NCBI GenBank assembly: GCA_041170385.1
Contig: JBEAZA010000038.1
Span: forward strand, 40,001 to 104,000
Origin: Luteolibacter sp041170385
GTDB lineage: Bacteria; Verrucomicrobiota; Verrucomicrobiia; Verrucomicrobiales; Akkermansiaceae
Direction: 5' to 3'
DNA length: 64,000 nt
Below are positions 9,093 through 18,680 of the stretch, in pieces. A model generated the notes under the pieces. That model made no database searches. It was not told where the DNA came from and saw only the letters and a list, made by a program, of their open reading frames with translations. The translations under genes and the position numbers were made by a program. The first letter of the stretch is position 1. Every line of letters starts with the position of its first letter.

Positions 9093-10733
9093 ATGATCGA
9101 AAATCTCAGCAAATACAAAGCCGTCATCACGTTGCTCATCGTTCTGGTGATCATCAGCTTCATCATGATGGACGCCAACAACATGCAGAAATCCCAGGGC
9201 GGCATCGATATCCTCAAAATCGGTGACCGCAATTACACGGATGGCGATGTCAAGAAGCTCGGCGAGGGCGGATACCAAATCGCACAGGCATTCGCCCAAT
9301 CCGGCGATTACCAACTTTTCGGCTTTATCTCCACGCTGAGCGGAAATCCGGGGTCGCAGGATGAAGTGATCGAGAACTTTTTCACCAACCGCATCCTCCT
9401 GCGCGAGGCACGCGAGGCCTTTGGCATCCATCCGAGCGATCAGGACGTAGCCTCACAGATCCGCCAACTCCGCATGTTCAGCAATCAAGACGGCGCTTTT
9501 TCCGACGATGCATACAACAATTTCATGGAGCGCGGGCTCGGGCGCATGGGCATGGGGGAAGCCGATGTCCGTGACCTCGTGATCGATATCCTGACCTATA
9601 ACAAACTCAGCGAAATCATCGGCTCCGGCCTCACCACCGATCGCAATATCGTTGCCAAGGAGAACGCCATCAACAGCCAGCGCATCAATGCGAAAATCGC
9701 TCGGCTCGACATCGACCAGATCCGGGCCGGCATCACCGTCAGCGACGAAGAAGTAAAACCCTTCTGGGAATCCGTTCAGGATGCTTTCAAAACCGATGAG
9801 AAGCGCAAGTTCACCTACCTGATCGCATCACCCGTCCTTCCGGCAGAACCTGCCGCAATCCCAGCCCTTGATGAAAAAGCCGACGATGCGGCCAAGGCGG
9901 AATACGCGAGGAAATCCGCCGAACGCGATGCGACAATCGCCGAAAACAAACGCCTCGCGCGCATCAAGATCGGCGGCCAAGTGGATCATCTCCTTTATCA
10001 GCTCGAAAGTCAGGAAAACCTCAGTTTCGAGCAAGCCGCACAAAACGCCGGCTTTCAGCTGAAAACTTCAGAACTCGTCACGGCAAAGGACGCGCCAGCC
10101 GAGTTTCTGGTCCCTGTGCGGGGCTCAAGCATCCCCGGCACCGCCATCGACGCGATTTTCCGCGTCAACGTCACGGCCGATCCCGTCTCAAGAATGATCG
10201 AGCTCGGGGTTGGGGAAAACGATTGGTTCATCGCCCGCGTCGATCAGATCGAACCCAGCCGCACGAAAACCTTCGAGGAAGCGAAGGATCTGGCACGCGC
10301 GCGGCTGCTGAGCAACCGGGTGGCGGAGGCCTTCTCCAAAGCCGCCAATGATGCCAATGCCAGGATCAAAGCCGAGCTCGCCGCAGGCAAATCCTTCGAG
10401 GATGCCGCAAAAGCCGCAGGGATCAACGCTCCTGTCACCGAAATGAAGGAAGTTTCACAGAACACGGAAGTCGATGCCAAGTCCGCGCCCGCCTATCTTT
10501 TCAACTCCGCGAGATACGTCACGCCCGGCCAACTCACCGAGCCTATCATCGAGCAAGATCGTGCGTTTATCGTTCTCGTAGGGAGCCGTGAGGTCATCAA
10601 GGATGAAACCTCCGAGCGCATGTTGGACATGCAGATACGCCGCTCGAACCAGGAAAACCAGATCAGCGCCATGGGCTTGTGGTTGGCCAAGCAGTATGAA
10701 ACGGCCAAGGTCGAGCAGCTCAACCGCCGCTAA
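9093..10733 (+). CDS. SurA/PpiD-like membrane-anchored periplasmic folding factor
   Basis: This 546-residue protein has an N-terminal anchor (residues 9-26, AVITLLIVLVIISFIMM) followed by a large periplasmic part. The segment starting VLKIGDRNYTDGDVKK and the helices around NRILLREAREAFGI and PSDQDVASQIR match the SurA_N/PpiD chaperone fold. In place of a textbook parvulin domain there are charged helical repeats, with a C-terminal region (PGQLTEPIIEQDRAFIVLV) resembling part of the PPIase-containing half. It probably acts as a chaperone for outer-membrane proteins; isomerase activity is doubtful. A TPR gene follows 34 bp downstream. Confidence 0.7.
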   Translation: MIENLSKYKAVITLLIVLVIISFIMMDANNMQKSQGGIDILKIGDRNYTDGDVKKLGEGGYQIAQAFAQSGDYQLFGFISTLSGNPGSQDEVIENFFTNRILLREAREAFGIHPSDQDVASQIRQLRMFSNQDGAFSDDAYNNFMERGLGRMGMGEADVRDLVIDILTYNKLSEIIGSGLTTDRNIVAKENAINSQRINAKIARLDIDQIRAGITVSDEEVKPFWESVQDAFKTDEKRKFTYLIASPVLPAEPAAIPALDEKADDAAKAEYARKSAERDATIAENKRLARIKIGGQVDHLLYQLESQENLSFEQAAQNAGFQLKTSELVTAKDAPAEFLVPVRGSSIPGTAIDAIFRVNVTADPVSRMIELGVGENDWFIARVDQIEPSRTKTFEEAKDLARARLLSNRVAEAFSKAANDANARIKAELAAGKSFEDAAKAAGINAPVTEMKEVSQNTEVDAKSAPAYLFNSARYVTPGQLTEPIIEQDRAFIVLVGSREVIKDETSERMLDMQIRRSNQENQISAMGLWLAKQYETAKVEQLNRR

Positions 10734-10767
10734 TCGCGCCCTTACAGGCCCAACCCCGAATCCCATC

Positions 10768-11100
10768 TTGAGCAAAGCCATCCAGTCCCTCTTCGATCAA
10801 GCCAGCGGGCACGTCGCCCTCGGTGAACTCGAAGAGGCCGCTGTCCTCTATCGCCGGTGCATTGAACTGGATCCCGACCATTTCGATGGCTGGCACGCGC
10901 TCTCCATGGTCTTGCTGAAAACCGATCAGCTCAAGGAGGCTCTCGGGGCTTCGCTCCAGGCTACCACCCTCCGGCCCAACGATCTTCTGGCGTGGACCGC
11001 CCTCTCCCAAATCTACGTCCGCCTCGGCGACATCGCGAACGCCGAAGCCGCCAAAGCCAACTCCCGCATCCTCTCCATGGGCGGGAAAGTGATTCGTTAG
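10768..11100 (+). CDS. Small TPR protein (TTG start)
   Basis: The frame has no ATG outside the upstream gene; the first reasonable start is TTG at 10768, 34 bp after the preceding stop. It gives 110 residues beginning with Ser-Lys-Ala-Ile-Gln. Residues about 10-100 form nearly three tetratricopeptide repeats, including the typical LGELEEAAVLYRRCIELDPD. The product is probably a cytoplasmic scaffold. No partner is evident, but the gene sits between the folding factor and metG in one direction. No good ribosome-binding site was seen, so the exact start is uncertain. Confidence 0.65.
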   Translation: MSKAIQSLFDQASGHVALGELEEAAVLYRRCIELDPDHFDGWHALSMVLLKTDQLKEALGASLQATTLRPNDLLAWTALSQIYVRLGDIANAEAAKANSRILSMGGKVIR

Positions 11101-11150
11101 AAGCCCCTCAAGCCCATCTCCCGTCTCCACCGTTTTGACATCCGAAGTTT

Positions 11151-12710
11151 ATGTTTTTCATCACCACCGCCATCGATTACACCAACGGCTCTCCCCATAT
11201 CGGCCATGCTTACGAAAAGATCATGGCCGATGTCATCGCACGCTATCGCAGGCTTTCCGGCAATGATACGTATTTTCTAACAGGGGTGGACCAGCACGGC
11301 CAGAAAGTCCAGCAAACTGCTGAAAAGGAAGGCGTCACGCCGGCGGAATATGTGAAAACTGTCACCGCCCGCTTCTCGGCACTTTGGGAAAAGATCGGGG
11401 TTCAATATGACGGCTGGGCCGAAACGACCGACCCCCGCCACATCCGCTGCGTGCAGGCGATCCTTACGGATCTTCACGCGCGCGGACAAATATACAAAAA
11501 ATCCTACAAAGGGTTCTACTCCATCCGTCAGGAACAGTTCCTGACGGATCGCGATCGCGATGAGACCGGATGCTTCGGAGAAGAATGGGGCGAGGTCACC
11601 GAGATCGAAGAAGAAAACTACTACTTCAAGCTATCGGAACACACGCCATGGCTGCGGAATTTCCTGGAAACCTCCAACGACACCGTCCTGCCGGCTTTCC
11701 GCAAATCCGAGCTGATCAACGCTCTGGAAAAAACCACCGGAGCGGATCTCTGTATCTCCCGCCCGAAAGCCCGCCTCACTTGGGGCATCGAACTGCCTTT
11801 TGACACGGATTTCGTCACTTATGTCTGGTTCGACGCACTGATCAACTACATCTCTTTCGTCGGTTACACGCCGGATCCTTCCCTTCCGGATTTCCAAACC
11901 ATCTGGTCCGGGCGACCCGTGCACGTCATCGGCAAGGACATCCTTGTTCCCGCGCATGGCATCTATTGGCTTGCGATGTTGCATGCGCTCGGTTTCGCCG
12001 ATGACCGGATGCCCCACATCCTGGTCCACGGCTGGTGGAACCGAAGCGGGGAAAAAATGTCGAAATCCCTCGGCAACATCGTCGATCCCGTCGAGCTGGC
12101 CGATACGTTCGGAAGCGATGCGCTGCGATACTACCTCGTGCGCGACATCCATACCGGCAAGGACGCCAACTTCGATGTCGAGCGTTTGGTCATGCTTTTC
12201 AACACGGAGCTGGCCAACGAACTCGGGAATCTCTGCAACCGGGCCCTCAACATGAGCGTGCGGTTCACCCAAGGCATCATTTCCTGCGGCGAACAAACCA
12301 CCGAGGACGATGCCGCCCTGCGACAATCTCTAACGGATTGTACCGCGGCCTATCGCAAGGCCATGGACAACCATGAAATTTCCATGGGGCTGGAAGCCCT
12401 CAACCGTCACGTTGTGCACTGCAACCAATACGCGGAACGCATGAAGCCGTGGGAGCTCAACAAACATCCTGAAAACCGGGACCGGCTCATCACCGTTCTT
12501 CACCACCTCGCGGAATCGGTCGCGCATTGCGCGGTTCTGCTTTCTCCGGTTCTTCCGGATGCCGCAGCCCAACTCGCGGCCCAACTCAGGCTGCCGCAAC
12601 TGGGCTCGCTGAAACTCGATGATCTAACATGGGGCCTCATCCCTAACGGACATGAAATTGAAAAACCATCGCCGGTATTTCCCAGAATTGAAATCAAATC
12701 GGCCGATTGA
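11151..12710 (+). CDS. metG: Methionyl-tRNA synthetase
   Basis: A class I aminoacyl-tRNA synthetase of 519 residues that charges tRNA-Met, including the initiator. HIGH is at residues 16-19 and KMSKS at 302-306. The connective insertion and the anticodon-binding helical domain (NELGNLCNRALNMS onward) are present. The protein ends soon after that domain, so it is the short form without the C-terminal tRNA-binding module. The insertion shows FYSIRQEQFLTD where zinc forms have a CxxC knuckle, so this looks like a zinc-free type. It is followed by a 311-bp gap and then ileS. Confidence 0.95.
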   Translation: MFFITTAIDYTNGSPHIGHAYEKIMADVIARYRRLSGNDTYFLTGVDQHGQKVQQTAEKEGVTPAEYVKTVTARFSALWEKIGVQYDGWAETTDPRHIRCVQAILTDLHARGQIYKKSYKGFYSIRQEQFLTDRDRDETGCFGEEWGEVTEIEEENYYFKLSEHTPWLRNFLETSNDTVLPAFRKSELINALEKTTGADLCISRPKARLTWGIELPFDTDFVTYVWFDALINYISFVGYTPDPSLPDFQTIWSGRPVHVIGKDILVPAHGIYWLAMLHALGFADDRMPHILVHGWWNRSGEKMSKSLGNIVDPVELADTFGSDALRYYLVRDIHTGKDANFDVERLVMLFNTELANELGNLCNRALNMSVRFTQGIISCGEQTTEDDAALRQSLTDCTAAYRKAMDNHEISMGLEALNRHVVHCNQYAERMKPWELNKHPENRDRLITVLHHLAESVAHCAVLLSPVLPDAAAQLAAQLRLPQLGSLKLDDLTWGLIPNGHEIEKPSPVFPRIEIKSAD

Positions 12711-13021
12711 AAAAAAATTCGGATGTTTTGAAAGATCGGCACATCCCTTGCTGTATCCAATGTAGCGGTCCGACTGAGACGCCTCGGGTTAATGGGTTTT
12801 TCCTGGGGATGATCGGTCGGGCCGCTCCTGTTCTCAGGCGTCTTCCCTTGTCATCCCTTGAGAAGCACACGATCGCCAATTTAGGGTGATCTCGACGCCG
12901 TTATCGCCGCTACCCGCCTCTTTCAGGTCCCATGTCCGGATTTCAACTGAGAGGGAATTCGACATCTCTCTCCCATGGGGTTGACCCCGCGCTTGCGGAT
13001 TGGTAGTTTCCGCGCCCTGCC
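12711..13021 (+). other. Non-coding gap between metG and ileS
   Basis: No convincing gene is present in these 311 bases. Short frames on both strands have no family character. I looked for a T-box leader (AGGGUGGNACCGCG-like antiterminator) ahead of ileS and did not find one. The 5' part is relatively AT-rich directly after metG and the rest is GC-rich. It probably holds the ileS promoter, but no clear -35/-10 pair could be assigned. Confidence 0.5.
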
Positions 13022-15751
13022 ATGAGCAATGCCCCAAACTACAAAGACACGCTGACCCTGCCGCAGACGAGTTTCCCGATGCGCGGAGACTTGGTCGAAA
13101 ATGAGCCGCTGCGTCTCGAACGTTGGGAAAAAAACGGCCTCTACCGGAAAATCACCTCCGCCCGCAAGGCCGCCGGCGCACCGGATTTCATCCTTCACGA
13201 TGGCCCGCCTTTCGCCAACGGCGATGTCCACATGGGCACGGCACTCAACAAACTGCTCAAGGACATGGTTGTGAAATCCAAAACCATGTCGGGATTTCAT
13301 GCGCCATTCGTTCCGGGCTGGGACTGTCACGGCCTGCCGATCGAATTCAAAGTCGTCAAGCAGGCCGCCGGACTTGAGCCCGGGGAAATCCGCCGACGCT
13401 GCGCCGAGTTCGCCGCAGGCTTCATTGATATCCAGCGCGCCTCTTTCCGCCGGCTCGGCGTTTTCGGCGACTGGGAAAATCCGTATCTCACCATGGATCC
13501 GGCCTACGAGGCGAGCATCCTGCGGGTCTTCGCCAAGCTGGTCGAGTCCGGCTGTGTCTATCAATCCAAGAAGCCCGTGCAATGGTCCTACGGCGCGATG
13601 ACCGCACTCGCCGAGGCAGAAGTCGAATACGCCGACAAAGTCTCTCCCGCGGTGTTTGTGAGATTTCCCCTCGTAACCGGATCACTTGGCGGCAAAGCGG
13701 ACATGATTATCTGGACCACCACTCCCTGGACACTTCCCGCCAACCTCGGCATTGCGGTGCATCCGGAGTTCAACTATGTGGTCGGAATCTTTTCCAACGG
13801 CCGGAGCGAACAAACGTTCATCGTGGTCCGGGAGCTGGTGGAGGCGTTCTCGGAAAAAACCGGCTACGCGCTGAAACAGACGCTATCCGAAATCAAAGGC
13901 CGCGAACTTGAGGGCGCGGAAGCCAGGCATCCGTTCCTCGATCGCACATCAAAGCTCATCCTTGCCAATTTCGTCACCACGGATACCGGAACCGGCGCGG
14001 TACACATTGCGCCGGGACACGGTGCGGACGACTATGTCGCCGGCCAACAAAACGGCCTCGGCGTGCTTTCGCCCGTTGACGATGAGGGTCATTTCACCGA
14101 GGAAGCCGGCCTGCCCGAACTCGTTGGCAAACACGTTTTCCAATCAAACAAGCGCATCATCGAGATTCTCACGGAAAGCGGTCATCTCCTCGGTCAGGAG
14201 GATTACAAACATTCCTACCCGCACTGCTGGCGCTCCAAAACGCCCATCATCTTCCGTGCGGTCGAGCAGTTCTTCATCTCGCTCGATACCCTTCGCGGCC
14301 GTGCGCTGGAGGAAATCGACAAGGTGAAATGGATGCCCGCATGGGGCCGCAACCGCATCTACGGAACCGTTGAGGCACGTCCCGATTGGTGTATCTCACG
14401 CCAACGTACTTGGGGCGTACCACTCCCCGTTTTCTTTGATGCGAACCACCAAGCCATCCTCTCGGCGGACCTTGCCAACAAGGTCGCGGATCTCGTTGAA
14501 AAAGAAGGCACGAACGTATGGTTCGAAAGTTCCGATGACGAACTCGCCGCCAGACTGGGTCTTCCCGCAGGGCTGAAAAAAGGCAGGGACACGCTCGATG
14601 TATGGATCGATTCGGGCTGCTCGCACGCCGCTGTGATGGATGCACATCCGGAGCTGCACTGCCCCGCAGATCTCTATCTTGAGGCCACCGACCAACACCG
14701 GGGTTGGTTCCAAAGCTCACTCATGCTGTCCACCGCGTACCGGGGACACGCGCCTTACCGATCCGTGATGACACACGGCTTCGTCGTGGACAAAGACAAA
14801 AAGAAACTCTCCAAATCCGAAGCTGAAAAAGCCGGCAAACCGATCGATGCGGCCCATTTCTACAACCAGTATGGTGCTGACATCGTGCGGCTTTGGGCCT
14901 CGAGCGTCGATTGGCAGAACGAAGTCCCTTTCGGGGAAGATCTCTTCAAGCAGGTGGCCGAACCCTACCGCCGCCTCCGCAACACACTTCGCATTCTGTT
15001 GGGAAACCTAGATGGGTTCGATCCGAAATCGATGGCCAGCCATCAAACATCGCCCCTGCCTCTTCTCGACGCATGGATTCTCGAAAGACTCCATCTCGTC
15101 ATCAAGGAATGCCGGACCGCATACGAATCCTACGAGTTCCGCAAGGTTTTCAACGCGATCAACCAGTTCTGCACCACCGATCTTTCCGCCATCTATATCG
15201 ATGCGCTCAAGGACCGCATGTATTGCGATGCGGCGGATTCACCGCGCCGCCTTGCTTCGCAAGCGGCAATGTACGAGATCTTTAGTAGTATTACACGCCT
15301 GCTTGCCCCGATCCTCGCCTTCACCGCCGATGAGGCATGGGAACACGCTGCCTTCACGACCGGTAGCGTCCATGAACAGGATTTCCCCATCGCCGACCCG
15401 ACGTTCGCACCAAGCCAGATCAGCAAGGACGCGGATCGACTTTTCCAAATCAAAGCCGTGATCCAGACCGCCATCGAGGCGAAGATCCAAGCCAAGGAAT
15501 TCAGTCGCAACAACGAGGCTGCGATCGCCCTCACCGTGCCTGAAAGCGACAGCCATTTGTTGGAAAAGCTCAACGATCGCGATTTCTCAACCGAGTTTTT
15601 CATCATCGCCGGGCTCAATGTGACCCGGGGAGACGCTCTGTCGGCTACAGCCTCAAAAACGCCCCTGCCGCTCTGCCCTCGCTGCCGCAGGCATGAACCG
15701 GCTCTGCCATCCGGATTGTGCCGGCGCTGCGACGAGGTCATCGCGGGCTAG
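13022..15751 (+). CDS. ileS: Isoleucyl-tRNA synthetase
   Basis: A 909-residue class I synthetase that charges tRNA-Ile and edits misactivated valine. The HIGH-type motif is HMGT at 70-73, after PPFANGDV. The KMSKS-type motif is KLSKS at 595-599. The editing domain carries the WTTTPWTLPAN segment. The C-terminus has a zinc-binding module with paired cysteines (CPRCRRHE and CRRCDEV), as in bacterial type IleRS. Length is normal for the family. The gene is probably transcribed alone from the preceding gap. Confidence 0.96.
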   Translation: MSNAPNYKDTLTLPQTSFPMRGDLVENEPLRLERWEKNGLYRKITSARKAAGAPDFILHDGPPFANGDVHMGTALNKLLKDMVVKSKTMSGFHAPFVPGWDCHGLPIEFKVVKQAAGLEPGEIRRRCAEFAAGFIDIQRASFRRLGVFGDWENPYLTMDPAYEASILRVFAKLVESGCVYQSKKPVQWSYGAMTALAEAEVEYADKVSPAVFVRFPLVTGSLGGKADMIIWTTTPWTLPANLGIAVHPEFNYVVGIFSNGRSEQTFIVVRELVEAFSEKTGYALKQTLSEIKGRELEGAEARHPFLDRTSKLILANFVTTDTGTGAVHIAPGHGADDYVAGQQNGLGVLSPVDDEGHFTEEAGLPELVGKHVFQSNKRIIEILTESGHLLGQEDYKHSYPHCWRSKTPIIFRAVEQFFISLDTLRGRALEEIDKVKWMPAWGRNRIYGTVEARPDWCISRQRTWGVPLPVFFDANHQAILSADLANKVADLVEKEGTNVWFESSDDELAARLGLPAGLKKGRDTLDVWIDSGCSHAAVMDAHPELHCPADLYLEATDQHRGWFQSSLMLSTAYRGHAPYRSVMTHGFVVDKDKKKLSKSEAEKAGKPIDAAHFYNQYGADIVRLWASSVDWQNEVPFGEDLFKQVAEPYRRLRNTLRILLGNLDGFDPKSMASHQTSPLPLLDAWILERLHLVIKECRTAYESYEFRKVFNAINQFCTTDLSAIYIDALKDRMYCDAADSPRRLASQAAMYEIFSSITRLLAPILAFTADEAWEHAAFTTGSVHEQDFPIADPTFAPSQISKDADRLFQIKAVIQTAIEAKIQAKEFSRNNEAAIALTVPESDSHLLEKLNDRDFSTEFFIIAGLNVTRGDALSATASKTPLPLCPRCRRHEPALPSGLCRRCDEVIAG

Positions 15752-15810
15752 ATCCTCGGGCTTGGAGCGTTCCGGGTTCCGGAGGATTCCTCAGGTCGAT
15801 CACTGGCGGT

Positions 15811-17295
15811 TCAATCCGTTTGATCCGTTTTCCCTAACAACTCCAGCATGCCTTTGCCCATGGCCTCGCCAATCCGCATGTAAGCCCCGGCATTCTGGTG
15901 ATAATGGAAGCCTTGGTCTTTGGGTGATTCCTCGACCTTGGGGAAGAAATCCCGGGTATCGACGGTTTTGACGTTTCCTTTGAATTCTGGGTATCTTCCG
16001 GATGCCCCATCGACCGCAAGTTGGGCATTGGCTACCTTCAGCCCTGTGCCTTCACGACCCTCATTGCCGCAGCCGACGGCAACCACGAAGGGAGCATTGG
16101 GCGCATTGAAATCCTTGCGCAGGGCTTTAATCAGATTGACAAGGTTTTCTTCATAACGTCCCGCCGTCACTTCGCTTCCGGTGTCTTTGTGACCTTGGAA
16201 CCAGACAAAGCCTGCGATCTCGTAACCGCGGCCTTTCCAATGCGGGAAAGATGGTTCAAAGGTCTCCAGTACCGCCTTGGCAGCATTGACGCAGTCGTCA
16301 TATTGTTTTCCGGCATACCAATCGATCGGCTTGCCGTTCTTATCGAGCCACTCGGCGGGAGGCGGGGTATCGATGCCTTTGGCGGGATCCACGTCCCAGG
16401 AATCGGGTTTGTCATGATAGCCGGCCATGACTTTCTGCGTTTTGTTGCCATTCCTGTCAGTGACCTCGGCGAGATAGCGTTTGCTGCCGGGAGGGAGAAA
16501 ATCCCACGCAAGGGAGCGATTCCCTTGGGAGGCTTTGAGGATGAGAACGGGCTCACCGTGATGTTCCCCCATCATCCAGCCGAAACCGAGCTCGGGCCCG
16601 ATCTGGCCATCGCTCGCGCCACAACCGATGCCCAACCATTTGTTTCCGGTGGCGGTAACGACACCTTTGTACCAGACATCATCGCGCGATGCCCAGTTGC
16701 GATCCTTGTCGATGAGATAGGGAAATTTTCCCTGTTCCCTGACAAGCGTGGAAAGCGTGCCGGGAACATCAAGTCGCGATAGCCAGCCGAGACCGCCGGC
16801 GTTCGCCGTCAGGTAAGTGATTTTGAAAGGGACTTTTTTTCCGGCCTCCAGCCTGACGGGTTTCTTCACAGCTTTCCCACCAGGCATCTGGCGATGGGCT
16901 TCAATCCCGTCGACCACCATGATGTTGTTTTCCGAATCGCCGAACCCCGGTCGGAACTCGAACACCCCGCTGGTTTTGGATTGGATGAACCCGCGCACGA
17001 TTTGCACGCCGCCGCCGGGAAAAGCGGTCGGGCTTGTGCCACCGAAACTCTGGAGAACAAGCGTATTCAACGGAGTCAGCTTGTCATAATCCGCCGAGGC
17101 ATCGTAGGCCCCTTCATACACCGAGAGTGTGGGTTCCAGAAATTCATCGCCCCAGCGGATACCGCCGCCATCGACTTGGCCGATGCCCACCATGTTGGAT
17201 TGTCCGGAAAGAATGTACACTTTGACAGGGGATTCGGCTGCAGGAGCGATGCTGACGGCCAGAAGGGTGGAAAGGATGATGAGTTTTGAAATCAT
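15811..17295 (-). CDS. Secreted SASA-domain carbohydrate esterase
   Basis: A 494-residue protein with a clear signal peptide (about residues 1-20, ending APAA). The catalytic GQSNM motif follows immediately (31-35, nucleophile Ser33), as in sialate O-acetylesterase/DUF303-type carbohydrate esterases. A later GFVWFQGHKDT segment holds the conserved Gln/His of block III. Between them, residues about 90-175 contain an inserted beta-sandwich segment (ENNIMVVDGIEAHRQMPGG) that may be PA14-like or carbohydrate-binding. The likely role is removal of acetyl groups from glycans outside the cell. It lies 144 bp downstream of the GH128-like gene on the same strand. Confidence 0.8.
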   Translation of the reverse strand: MISKLIILSTLLAVSIAPAAESPVKVYILSGQSNMVGIGQVDGGGIRWGDEFLEPTLSVYEGAYDASADYDKLTPLNTLVLQSFGGTSPTAFPGGGVQIVRGFIQSKTSGVFEFRPGFGDSENNIMVVDGIEAHRQMPGGKAVKKPVRLEAGKKVPFKITYLTANAGGLGWLSRLDVPGTLSTLVREQGKFPYLIDKDRNWASRDDVWYKGVVTATGNKWLGIGCGASDGQIGPELGFGWMMGEHHGEPVLILKASQGNRSLAWDFLPPGSKRYLAEVTDRNGNKTQKVMAGYHDKPDSWDVDPAKGIDTPPPAEWLDKNGKPIDWYAGKQYDDCVNAAKAVLETFEPSFPHWKGRGYEIAGFVWFQGHKDTGSEVTAGRYEENLVNLIKALRKDFNAPNAPFVVAVGCGNEGREGTGLKVANAQLAVDGASGRYPEFKGNVKTVDTRDFFPKVEESPKDQGFHYHQNAGAYMRIGEAMGKGMLELLGKTDQTD

Positions 17296-17439
17296 GGGCT
17301 TGGTGTATTCGTCGCATAAACCCCGACCTTTTCAATCAAGATCGTTCCGTTATGACGATATACGGTTGGCGGCGCCGGAGGTCGTTTTGCCAAGCGGATT
17401 CGAGTCGCATCAAGCTGCGTTTCCCGGACGACGAGTATC

Positions 17440-18423
17440 TCACGGGTCATGGATCGAAATCGTCTGATCGCCGTTGGGACGTTCGGGTGTGACGCTGGCA
17501 TAAAATTTCCCCAAGGGGGTAAGCTTGCCGGATGCGTCGAAGAGTGCCGAACTGGTGCCTTGCGGGGAATCGATTTCGAACGAAAACCATGAATACCCCG
17601 CAATCCAATCCTGTTGTTCCATCCATGGCAGGACTTCTTTCATGAAAGCCAGAACCGAGGCCGGCTTGTGGCGGTGCTTCTTGATATCGCCGCCGGTATT
17701 CCAATCGGCGGGGGCGAACTCGGTGATGAGCAACGGGCGCTTGCCATAGAGCTCGTGGATCCGTTGCATCTTGGTTCTGAATTCTTTGGGGTTCGCGCCG
17801 CCGTACCAGTGGACCCCGATATAGTCGACCCGGTACCCGCGCTTGTCGGCCTCTCTCATGAAATCCCGCATCCACGTGCCGGGAACGCCCTGCGCACTGC
17901 TATCCCTGATCCCCTCGGGATTGGCGCAGGCAGGGCTACAAAGAGGAATGCCAAGTTTTTCAAGTTCGGGCCAGAGTTCTATCGCCCTCATGAACGGCAT
18001 GTCGGCCTGGTCTTTCTTGTCGGGTTCGTTGAATCCTAACAGGCGTCTCGCTTTTCCGGTCCTGATCTGGGGAAGAACATCCGAAGCGAGTTTTTCCCGG
18101 AGTTGATCTTTGCCGGAAGCCGACCATGCCATCGGAACAAACTCCATGAGTCCGGGTTGCTCGCGAACGCGGGTCGTCCCCCAAGAATAGTTCCAGGAAG
18201 GGTTGAGGGCTTTGATCTTGGGTATGTTTTCTGCGACCGTCCCGCCTTGTTTCGCCCCCGTTTCTCGTAGGGTGAAACACGCGCCTTTTTTGCCCGGCAG
18301 CGCGAGTCGGGCGGAAGCAAATCCTCTGGCATGATGTTCTGCGGGAGCGGTCTGGAAGGGCAGGATCCCACAGGCGAGGAAGGGAAGAAGACGTAGCAAA
18401 GAACGGAATGGCATGAACTTCAT
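17440..18423 (-). CDS. Secreted GH128-like (Asl1-type) glycoside hydrolase
   Basis: A 327-residue protein with a signal peptide (residues 1-28) and a TIM-barrel of the Asl1/GH128 type, a family of endo-beta-1,3-glucanases. Visible motifs are the NPSWNYSWGTT strand after the signal, LLGFNEPDK with candidate acid/base Glu133, DYIGVHWYGG, and LLITEFAPAD with candidate nucleophile Glu235. The start at 18423 is fixed by a 4-bp ATGA overlap with the yidD stop, so translation is probably coupled. A longer in-frame start upstream would run through yidD in another frame and lacks a signal peptide. Confidence 0.8.
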   Translation of the reverse strand: MKFMPFRSLLRLLPFLACGILPFQTAPAEHHARGFASARLALPGKKGACFTLRETGAKQGGTVAENIPKIKALNPSWNYSWGTTRVREQPGLMEFVPMAWSASGKDQLREKLASDVLPQIRTGKARRLLGFNEPDKKDQADMPFMRAIELWPELEKLGIPLCSPACANPEGIRDSSAQGVPGTWMRDFMREADKRGYRVDYIGVHWYGGANPKEFRTKMQRIHELYGKRPLLITEFAPADWNTGGDIKKHRHKPASVLAFMKEVLPWMEQQDWIAGYSWFSFEIDSPQGTSSALFDASGKLTPLGKFYASVTPERPNGDQTISIHDP

Positions 18424-18674
18424 GGTTTTTTGGCGGGAGGTTGTTTTGGCGGAACAGGATCGTAACCCTGGGTGCCCCACGGATGGCAGCGCGAAAGACG
18501 GCACAGCGTGAGCCATGTGCCTTTGAGAGGGCCGTGAACTTTCAGCGCCTCGATGCCATAATGGCTGCAGGTGGGATCGTGCCGGCACACCCCATTGCCG
18601 CCCGTCAGGAAACGCAACCATGGCGAGATCCCGAGTTGATAAAAGCGTATGATGAAGACAAGGAATTTGGACAT
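18420..18674 (-). CDS. yidD: Membrane protein insertion efficiency factor YidD
   Basis: This 84-residue protein has the YidD hallmarks: an N-terminal amphipathic helix (FIIRFYQLGISPWL), CRHDPTCSHYGIEAL at about 30-44, and a C-terminal CHPWGTQGYDPVP. YidD is a peripheral inner-membrane protein that assists YidC-dependent insertion. In many bacteria it lies between rnpA and yidC. Here it is away from them and instead overlaps a glycoside hydrolase gene by 4 bp, with a membrane protein gene 6 bp upstream. Confidence 0.93.
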   Translation of the reverse strand: MSKFLVFIIRFYQLGISPWLRFLTGGNGVCRHDPTCSHYGIEALKVHGPLKGTWLTLCRLSRCHPWGTQGYDPVPPKQPPAKKP

Positions 18675-18680
18675 AGGGTC

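Noticed and set aside
12711..13021. T-box leader before ileS
   Set aside because: No antiterminator-like AGGGUGGNACCGCG element or specifier loop could be found.
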